Below the pieces are notes generated by a model, which made no database searches, was not told the origin of the DNA, and saw nothing but the letters and a program-made list of their open reading frames with translations. DNA of 64,000 nt from the NCBI GenBank assembly GCA_037957365.1, contig JARHVA010006311.1, positions 1 to 64,000 on the forward strand. The letters are read 5' to 3'. A program made the position numbers and the translations under genes. Below, piece after piece: positions 57,180 to 64,000 of the stretch. The DNA is from Torreya grandis (lineage: Eukaryota > Streptophyta > Pinopsida > Cupressales > Taxaceae). The first letter of the stretch is position 1. Each line of letters opens with the position of its first letter.

Positions 57180-57700
57180 ATTGACTTTGCATTCCTTAAC
57201 TATATGGCATAGCTCATCAAATGATTTAAACTTATCAAACATGATAGACTCTTGAAGAGGAGTAAAAAAATCTTTGAGTGAAAATGTATTAAAGCTCATT
57301 ATTTTCCCTTTTATTTGACATTTTGGCTAACATGGCTTTGTAACTTAGAAAATAATCACTAATTATCTCATTTGGGCCTTGTTTGAGCTTTGAAATTTGA
57401 GCATAGGATAATTTATCTTTAATATTTATATAAAAATATGTCAAAATATAATTTTCTAAAGGGTTTCAAGTTGTAACTAATTGGAGAGGAAGATCATAGA
57501 ACCACCTAAGAGAATAATCCTTGAGTATTATTGGAAAGAGATTGTTTAACAATCAATCCTTGTCTACAAAATATAAACATGTTACATGAAAACATGCAAA
57601 TGCTATTCAAGATGACATTTTACTTCATAAAGAGGAAACTTAAGAGCCACAAATCCAACTAGGATAGGGTAAGATGTAATTTGAGAAGACAAAGGATTAT
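57180..57700 (-). pseudogene. Gypsy gag fragment
   Basis: Minus-strand frame: SPISYNL-like text, then YILTYFYINIKDKLSYAQIS, KLKQGPNEIISDYFLSYKAM and LAKMSNKRENNEL-stop-YIF, then TQRFFTPLQESIMFDKFKSF and DELCHIVKECKV. The FYINIKDKLSxxQISKLKQGPNExISDYFxxYK arrangement is the central retrotransposon gag domain (DL/Q...E...Y...R/K). No LTR or pol lies next to it, so it is an isolated relic. Confidence 0.65.
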
Positions 57701-58322
57701 GAATTAAGGTACATGAATATAATTAAGGAATAACATGAGACATGGATTGCTCAATACTAGTTAGTTTAGAATGCAAGGAAAGGAAGGTTTGCTGAAGAGA
57801 AGCATTGGATATAGTAATGAGAGGGGTATAGGCATTATTATTAGGCATAGACATGGATAAATAAGAGAGATGAATAGAGGTTCAAAATCCAAGAAAAATA
57901 AGATAGTTGACCAAGGGTGTAGAGGTAAGGATAGATGTAATGGTAGAAACATTCATAAAAGCTAATTTATTAAGTTCATCTCAAGAAAATATAGGAATGA
58001 ATCAAAAATTTTAAGGTGATCACAATAATAGTTTTAAATCTCATTATGATGTCCTAAATATCATATTCATAAATAAGTCCTAAGGCATGCCCATCAATCA
58101 GATGAATGGTGGGTACTAAGACATCCTATGAGGGTACATGGGTAACAAATGCCTTCTCTTATTCCTAGGTCATGAAAGATGGGATAAATACTATAGGATA
58201 AATATGATGATCTGATAGGTTAAAATGGTCATTGGAAATAAAGGAAATAGGTAATTATTGAGATAGATTATTTGATTACTTTAGATTTGACTCATAAAAA
58301 TACATAATGAAGAGTGTTGTGT
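57701..58322. other. Old sequence left of the young Gypsy element
   Basis: AT-rich, no gene recognised. It may hold the upstream part of the gag fragment. No 5-bp duplication matching the far side of the young element was found. Confidence 0.4.
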
Positions 58323-59215
58323 TGTAATGTCCCCAATTTTCTATTAAAATGGTTTAATTAATTAATTAAATTATTATGAAAATAAAATTAACTTCTTTTA
58401 GAAGTTTCTTTGGAAGGCTTTAAAAGAAGGGGAAAGCAAAGCATTTGCATTATCTAATATCTTCTTTTGCAAAATTATTTTGAGAAGCTTGAATCGGTGA
58501 TTCAGCTGGAATCTTTGAGGACGAAACCCTTCAGTAGATTGGCAAGGAGTTGGACGAAAACCCAGTGCTTTGTCAGAGGTGGATTCGAGACGGAATCCAG
58601 ATTGTGCATATTGGTCAGTTCGGGAGCTTCAGAGGCCATTCACAGAGTATACCAGGGTTCAGCCTATGCAAATGGGTTCCAGGTATTTATTCATTGTTTA
58701 GGTTCCAGATTTATATATTTTATTTGCATATCAGGTTTGGGTACAGAAATCTGTACGGATAGATAGATCGGCACCAGGCCATACCAACAGGGTCAGAAAA
58801 AGGAAAGGGCACAGTTCGGCTACAGGGTTATACAGAGACCGGCATCGGCATATAGGCCGACATCGGCCGATTATCTACCGACGCCGGCAATCAGGGAGTC
58901 AGACGCAGGCAGAGGTCGCCCTCAGACGACCGACGGCGGCAGGGTATCGACCGACGTCGGCATCCTCAGAGACCGACGTCGACGACTGTGTTTTCTAGAC
59001 ACAGCAGGCTGAGAGCACGCAATCCCAGGTTTTTTTATTTCCAGTTTGGTTGTTGTTATAATAATTGGGTTTTGAGACCAATCTGTAATAATTTTATGAC
59101 ATTTGGGGCTATAGTATCAGTTACATTAGGTTTTATATCTTTGTCCAATTGATTGAATGCTGTAAGTAGTGGAAATCAATTTTATTTGCTTTCAATCCTA
59201 GTTTGGGATCTTTCA
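58323..59215 (+). repeat. 5' LTR of the young Gypsy element
   Basis: 893 bp, starting TGTAATGTCCCC and ending GATCTTTCA just before the PBS. Contains a TTTATATATTTTATTT region (58710-58725, possible TATA box) and the palindromic array. Open frames at 58467-58766 and 58550-58762 occur also in the other LTR and are LTR shadows. Confidence 0.93.
58838..58988. repeat. Palindromic CCGACGTCGGC array in the 5' LTR
   Basis: Six or more units of an (A)CCGACGTCGGC-type near-palindrome: ACCGGCATCGGC, GCCGACATCGGC, ACCGACGCCGGC, ACCGACGGCGGC, ACCGACGTCGGC, ACCGACGTCGAC. Spacing irregular, about 20-45 bp. The block sits roughly 120 bp downstream of the possible TATA box. Confidence 0.85.
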
Positions 59216-59216
59216 G

Positions 59217-59229
59217 TGGTATCAGAGCC
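59217..59229 (+). promoter_or_regulatory. Primer-binding site of the young element, intact
   Basis: TGGTATCAGAGCC, an exact initiator tRNA-Met site, one base after the LTR. Compare the decayed versions at 5825 and 39219. Confidence 0.97.
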
Positions 59230-59272
59230 ATGCATCTTGCCAGCCTATAGGGGTAAAAACTATTTTATTTCT

Positions 59273-61531
59273 ATGCATCCTGGAAGATTTGATAGAAGCC
59301 ATAGATATTTTACACGAAGTAGAGCTCAGTACGAGCGAGAGTTGGGTTTAGGACAGCGACCTATCATGGCCGAAGAACAGAGGAATGCCCATAGAAACCA
59401 GGATGAAGAAGAAAGGGAGATGATGAGGACCCTCATCACTACCCAGCCCAGGATTGTTCAGGCTCTAGACCGGTTATAGGATACCATGGAGCGTTTAGAG
59501 GTGGATAGACACAGAGGAAGAAGGAATAGATCAGCTTCAGTGACTAGTAGTGATCATACCAATCATTCCAGTCAGCATAGTCACCATTCCCGTTCTTCGG
59601 TGGGGAGCTCCCGTCATTCCTCTAGGCGACATCATCATCATACACCTACTCCTAATAGACCATTACTGCCTCAGTTTGTACCAGGTGGACAACCAGTACA
59701 GGTGGAACCACCAGAGATGGGGTTCCAAGAGTCCGTTTTGGCAACGACAACAGAATGGAGAGCTTTACCCCCAGAGGTTAGGGAGGTTTTTCCTTTTCCC
59801 CAGTATTGTGCACAGCGTAGAGACACAGCTAGACTCAGGGGAGATCGGGGTAATAGGCCACCACAGCAGTAGCATAATCATGACCTCAATAGAGCTACAG
59901 GGAAGATTACATTGGCTTCATATAATGGTTCTGGAGAGACTAGTGCAAGAGCTTGGGTCCACAAGCTAGACATATATCTTTCTTTGAGGCCCATGCCTGA
60001 GCGTGAAGCCATTCAGTTTCCGGTATTACATCTAGAGGGGATCGCATATGATTGGTGGCACCATGGATTGGTCACTCAGGATCATGCTTTAATTCACTCC
60101 TATGCTGAGTTCACTGAGAGACTTATTGCACGGTTTGACCGTAAGGATACAGAACTTTACTACAGGGAGTTGGCTCATCTTAGACAGAGTGGTCACGCAA
60201 AAACTTATATTAATGAGTTTCAGTGTATTGCAGTTATGGTACCTGATATGCCTCAGAGACGGAGTGTGATGTTGTTTATTGAGGGATTACAGGATAGACT
60301 TAAGGGACTGGTACGTGCTTTCCAACCAGCCACTCTTAAGGATGCCATTGATGTGACATTGAGACTGGACACTGTTCCCACTTCTTATCAGGGTGATAAG
60401 AAAATAGCTGCGGAATCTCGGCCTATACAGAAGGCCAACACACCACAAATTAAAGAAGGGCCATCCTCTACAAATCCTTGGATGAATCAGGAGACTAGGA
60501 ATGACTTGAGGAGGAAAAAGTTATGTTTTTCCTGCAAAGACCCATGGGAGCCAGGCCACCGTTGCATGGGTAAAGGAAAGGTTCATCTGATTGAGGTAAC
60601 TTCGGAGTGTGGAGATGAGGAGGTCCCTGATACAGACATTGAGGATAATATTGAGCAGGATCAGATACAGTTGGAGTTAGACACCCCAGAGCCTTTGGCA
60701 TCAGCCAAAGCAATTATGGCTACTCTCTCCAGTTATCCTAATTTTCATGCCTTTCGGTTGAAAGGTACACTTGAGGGTAAGTGGGTAGTGAGCTTGGTAG
60801 ATACAGGTGCTACACATAACTTCATTGACCGGAAGTTAGTGGGAAGGCGTAGATTACAGTATGAGAAGTTTGGTGGTTTCGGGGTAAAGGTGGCAGATGG
60901 TGCAGTATTGGGTTGTACCAAACGGATTCCATGGCTCAGCATTCAGATAGGGAATTACACTTTGACCGATGATTTTTATGTGTTTCCTTTAGAGGATAAT
61001 GATGTGGTCTTGGGCATGCAGTGGTTACAGGGTATTGGGCGCTACATTATTGATCACCGCCGTATGCAGTTAGAATTCCTTTCTGGGGGAAGGAAGATTA
61101 TCTTGAAGGCAGAGCAAGATGGAGGACCTAAGGAGGGGTCATCCCACAGGATGGAGTCTCATTTTATAGATGATGTGGTAACTAATTCTATTTGTTGCAG
61201 GGCATTTTCCTTTCCAATTATAAGTCTACATCCTTATGGGGATTGTGAGAGTTTGTTAATCAGAGTAGCGCAGCGGCCCTTTTCTAAGTCTAAGGTATGT
61301 GATGGTGAATTTGCTAATTACATATTGAGGATTATCACACTACTCTCTAGGAGAAACAAGGTGAATGTAGTCACAGATATTTTCCAGCCTGGTGTTTCTG
61401 ACAGAAGAATTAGCAAATTTTTGAGATTAATATGGCATCCAGGTAGTTGGTATTGGGTATCAGGAGCGAATTGCTTGAGGACAAGCAATCTCCGGGAAGG
61501 GATGACTGTAATGTCCCCAATTTTCTATTAA
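59273..61531 (+). pseudogene. Gag-protease polyprotein, two nonsense codons
   Basis: One frame runs from MHPGRFDRSHRYFTRSRAQY at 59273 to 61531 (753 codons) with only two stops, TAG at 59477-59479 and 59870-59872, both probably former CAG. Order: basic/acidic N-terminus; His/Ser-rich linker (HSSQHSHHSRSSVGSSRHSS, HHHHTP); gag core (YNGSGETSARAWVHKLDIYL; IAYDWWHHGLV; ARFDRKDTELYYRELAHLRQ; HAKTYINEFQ); CCHC-like knuckle CFSCKDPWEPGHRCMGK with longer spacing; acidic linker; protease with intact VDTGATHNFID and DNDVVLGMQWLQGIG. After about residue 625 the sequence loses similarity and then enters a pol-terminal remnant and the LTR. Lineage: chromovirus-like. Confidence 0.92.
61492..61506 (+). promoter_or_regulatory. 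Polypurine tract of the young element
   Basis: CCGGGAAGGGATGAC directly before the 3' LTR TGTAATG. The preceding TTGCTTGAGGACAAGCAA is the conserved end of pol in this group. Confidence 0.8.
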
Positions 61532-62329
61532 AATGGTTTAATTAATTAATTAAATTATTATGAAAATAAAATTAACTTCTTTTAGAAGTTTCTTTGGAAG
61601 GCTTTAAAAGAAGGGGAAAGCAAAGCATTTGCATTATCTAATATCTTCTTTTGCAAAATTATTCTGAGAAGCTTGAATCGGTGATTCAGCTAGAATCTCT
61701 GAGGACGAAACCCTTCAGTAGATTGGCAAGGAGTTGGACGAAAACCCAGTGCTTTGTCAGAGGTGGATTCGAGACGGAATCCAGATTGGGCATATTGGTC
61801 AGTTTGGGAGCTTCAGAGGCCATTCACAGAGTATACCAGGGTTCAGCCTATGCAAATGGGTTCCAGGTATTTATTCATTGTTTAGGTTCCAGATTTATAT
61901 ATTTTATTTGCATATCAGGTTCGGGTACAGAAATCCATACGGATAGATAGATCGGCACCAGGCCGTACCAACAGGGTCAGAGAAAGGAAAGGGCACAGTT
62001 CGGCTGCAGGGTTATACAGAGACCGGCATCGGCATATAGGCCGACATCGGCCGATTATCTACCGACGCCGGCAATCAGGGAGTCAGACGCAGGCAGAGGT
62101 CACCCTCAGACGACCGACAGCGGCAGGGTATCGACCGACGTCGGCATCCTCAGAGACCAACGTCGGCGACTGTGTTTTCTGGACACAGCAGGCCGAGAGC
62201 ACGCAATCCCAGGTTTTTTATTTCCAGTTTGGTTGTTGTTATAATAATTGGGTTTTGAGACCAATCTGTAATAATTTTATGACATTTGGGGCTATAGTAT
62301 CAGTTACATTCGGTTTTATATCTTTGTCC
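61507..62329 (+). repeat. 3' LTR of the young Gypsy element, right end missing
   Basis: Matches 58323-59146 nearly base for base and then stops at TATCTTTGTCC. The terminal ~68 bp (as at 59147-59215) are absent, and unrelated CCATAGATTATC follows. The palindromic array is at 62020-62172; one unit is changed (ACCAACGTCGGC). Confidence 0.93.
62020..62172. repeat. Palindromic CCGACGTCGGC array in the 3' LTR
   Basis: Same six units as at 58838-58988 with two or three substitutions. Confidence 0.85.
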
Positions 62330-63099
62330 CCATAGATTATCTTGCTTAATAGTTTTAGTACAATGAAATTATACTTGAATTCACCAGATAGTTATACTAT
62401 GAAACTATTATATAAAAAAATATAAATACTTCACACTTATGAATCACACATGCATCACACTTTATCTAATCAAACTAGTAATTAAATCAACTTACACAAC
62501 ACACTTAACTAAAGAGGGTCAAGATATTCACTATAACTCCTTCTGAGGGGGACCTTCCTCATTCAAAACTGAGTTTCAATCCTTTGAGAGAGATTTGCAA
62601 AATATTCTTACAGAATCAACCTTCTCATTACTCAGATCTATGATAATTAAAAATTACTACAAAAGATTACAATATTTAGAATGCAATGACTTCTATAATT
62701 CTAATATTTATTTATCATTTATCCAACTCCTAATGTGATCTAGGTTTTGTCATTAAATATAGAAGGCAATTTATGAGCTTTTAACCAAAAACACTAAACT
62801 AGGGAAAAATACAAATACTTAAGAACTGCCCCAGTCAACCTTTAGGTGGTTAGTAACTAAAGTCACTTGCTTTAAGCTTGATTGGGTTAAGGACAATGTA
62901 TATTGTTTTGTTGTTTTACTTATTTTTGTCTCCTTTTCATTGTCCTTATCTTTCTCATCTTTGGTAGCACATCCAAGTTTATTTTCATGTGGGAAGTATG
63001 TATAATAGCTATAGTCCTTTTCTTTCATTCATGTGGTTCCCAAGACAACTAGATGTGTCTTTAAGATATGATCACAATAATAGTTCTATTTTGTATAGT
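62330..63099. other. AT-rich stretch, nothing recognised
   Basis: No gene or repeat seen. The minus-strand 69-codon frame at 62819-63028 is Lys/Glu/Thr-rich without motif. Confidence 0.4.
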
Positions 63100-63262
63100 G
63101 TCTATAGAAAACCTATAGGTGTAAGCCTACAATTACTATGGGAAATATACAGTGGCTATGGGAAACCTATAGATGGAAGCCTATAGTTGTTATGGGTGCC
63201 CTGTAGTGGCTACGAGTAACCTACAGGTGGAAGCCTATAGTTTTTGTGGGTATCTTGTAAGT
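63100..63262. repeat. 54-bp tandem repeat, 3 units
   Basis: Units at 63100-63154, 63155-63208 and 63209-63262, built around CTATGGGAAACCTATAG(A/G)TGGAAGCCTATAGTT. Units 2 and 3 agree best. The period is a multiple of three, which gives the open frame at 62989-63186. Confidence 0.85.
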
Positions 63263-63368
63263 GTTGTGCCCAAACAAGATTCCCATAACCTTATGTTACC
63301 TTTCAAATATTTATTAAATAAAGTTACACAAGTATAATCTAATCAAATAAAAAGCATCATTAATTCAT

Positions 63369-63372
<4 letters not shown>

Positions 63373-63408
<36 letters not shown>
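63373..63408. repeat. (AT)18 microsatellite
   Basis: Uninterrupted AT dinucleotides for 36 bp. Confidence 0.98.
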
Positions 63409-63415
<7 letters not shown>

Positions 63416-63552
63416 CAAAATCATAATTCATTCATTTCTACGATGGTTGTGGGGATTTACATAGAAAAAGATATATACTAGGTATGGATGAAGCCATAAA
63501 ATAGAGTAATTGGTGACCTTATCACACCCCCTACTTAACCTCTTATTCGACC

Positions 63553-63798
63553 TCAAGAAAGCCTTGGATACATTTTGAAACCACATAATTTTTTGAAATA
63601 TAGGGGCTCAATGTAGCCTAACCCTTCAAGGATATAGAAGCCTTTAGCATCATCAATGTTCTCCCATCTTTTCAACTTAGCCTCTCTATCATTTGGGACC
63701 TTTCCCTCTAAATTAGGAATTGGGAACCAAAGTAAAGGAGGTTGAAACATCAATCCCAACCATTTTACCCTTCTCTTCCTGACAAGCTCAATATACAT
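63553..63798 (-). CDS. Hypothetical 81-codon fragment
   Basis: MYIELVRKRRVKWLGLMFQP...DREAKLKRWENIDDAKGFYI...YFKKLCGFKMYPRLS. The composition is protein-like and sequence upstream on the same strand (PYFPQNLKKAIHRVYMYIEL) is open without a stop, so the true start may lie further right. No family recognised; it may be part of another decayed element that extends beyond the window. Confidence 0.3.
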   Translation of the reverse strand: MYIELVRKRRVKWLGLMFQPPLLWFPIPNLEGKVPNDREAKLKRWENIDDAKGFYILEGLGYIEPLYFKKLCGFKMYPRLS

Positions 63799-64000
63799 GT
63801 ATACCCTGTGTATGGCCTTCTTAAGGTTTTGAGGGAAATAGGGTTCCTTTATTTTTAAAACATCAGAGAGTTTTGATCATCTGTGAGAATAAGATACAAA
63901 AAAATTCTTTCTATCTCCTTCCATAAGACTCAAATAATGAGTCTAAACTTCTACTTGTTTCCTTATGACCCATGCTTTTTGAGTACCTGAATTCATGAAG

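Larger units (their letters stand above)
58323..62329 (+). mobile_element. Young non-autonomous Gypsy element (gag-protease only, TR-GAG type)
   Basis: LTRs at 58323-59215 and 61507-62329 are almost identical by eye over 820 bp (about 15 differences). A perfect 13-bp tRNA-Met PBS and a PPT are present. The interior codes gag and protease in one frame and then runs into a remnant of the very end of pol; RT, RNase H and the integrase core are missing. CpG-rich LTR sequence in a CpG-poor window supports a recent insertion. The 3' LTR lacks the last ~68 bp of the 5' LTR, so the right end is truncated and no target-site duplication is visible. It must rely on enzymes from an autonomous relative. 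Confidence 0.93.

Noticed and set aside
59147..59215. 5' LTR ending at TTTGTCCA (59147) with 68 bp of leader
   Set aside because: The PBS normally follows the LTR by one or two bases; GATCTTTCA at 59215 has the CA end and the right distance.
59550..59969. 139-codon plus-strand open frame
   Set aside because: Shifted-frame shadow of the gag His/Ser-rich linker; the gag frame explains the sequence.
58467..61950. 99- and 70-codon frames found at both 58467-58766 and 61651-61950
   Set aside because: They are the same LTR sequence twice; no start context or known product, so treated as LTR shadows.

Overview
The window looks like plant nuclear intergenic DNA from a species with a large, retrotransposon-filled genome. 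It is very AT-rich, depleted in CpG, and almost wholly made of decayed, nested retroelements. The element types (Copia, Athila-like and Tat-like Gypsy, chromovirus, L1-type LINE with DUF4283) are plant-specific. The great age of most copies and the large nests fit a gymnosperm-like genome, but that is inference and no species is claimed. I found no convincing intact host gene, no tRNA or rRNA gene and no CRISPR array.

Layout. 1-2515: LINE remnant (ORF1 DUF4283 region, start of the ORF2 endonuclease). 2617-4795: a decayed minus-strand gene that still seems to have introns; unrecognised. 5086-5355 and 10415-10612: one 18-bp minisatellite split by a complete Copia element (5356-10409; LTRs, PBS, PPT and a perfect CATAG target-site duplication).

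10960-50400 is a nest at least four levels deep. The oldest layer is a plus-strand Tat-type Gypsy element: gag at 11050-12788, resuming in frame with protease at 40887 and running through RT, two RNase H domains and integrase to 49205. Into its gag a minus-strand chromovirus inserted (12789-40886, TSD CTTAT). Into that element's 3' LTR, 14 bp from its edge, a plus-strand Tat-related non-autonomous element inserted (12803-32823, TSD GGTTC). Its interior has no recognisable gag-pol but carries a decayed acidic ORF with three families of peptide repeats. Into that element an Athila-like minus-strand element inserted (14159-25082; PBS of the tRNA-Asp type, gag, protease, RT, RNase H, integrase and a 338-codon open frame in the envelope position); its 5' LTR is truncated.

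42000-45120 is non-coding with a possible ~350-bp periodicity. 50400-58322 is old sequence with a minus-strand coding-like remnant (51255-53105), an unknown plus-strand remnant with a 90-bp repeat, and a minus-strand Gypsy gag fragment (57180-57700). 58323-62329 is by far the youngest element: a gag-protease-only Gypsy element with near-identical, CpG-rich LTRs, only two stop codons in a ~750-codon frame, and a palindromic CCGACGTCGGC-type array in each LTR. The last 1.7 kb holds a 54-bp tandem repeat, an AT microsatellite and an unidentified short ORF.

The genes do not form a host pathway. Every recognisable protein belongs to retrotransposon replication (gag, protease, reverse transcriptase, RNase H, integrase), and most are dead through C-to-T/G-to-A transitions, stop codons and frameshifts.
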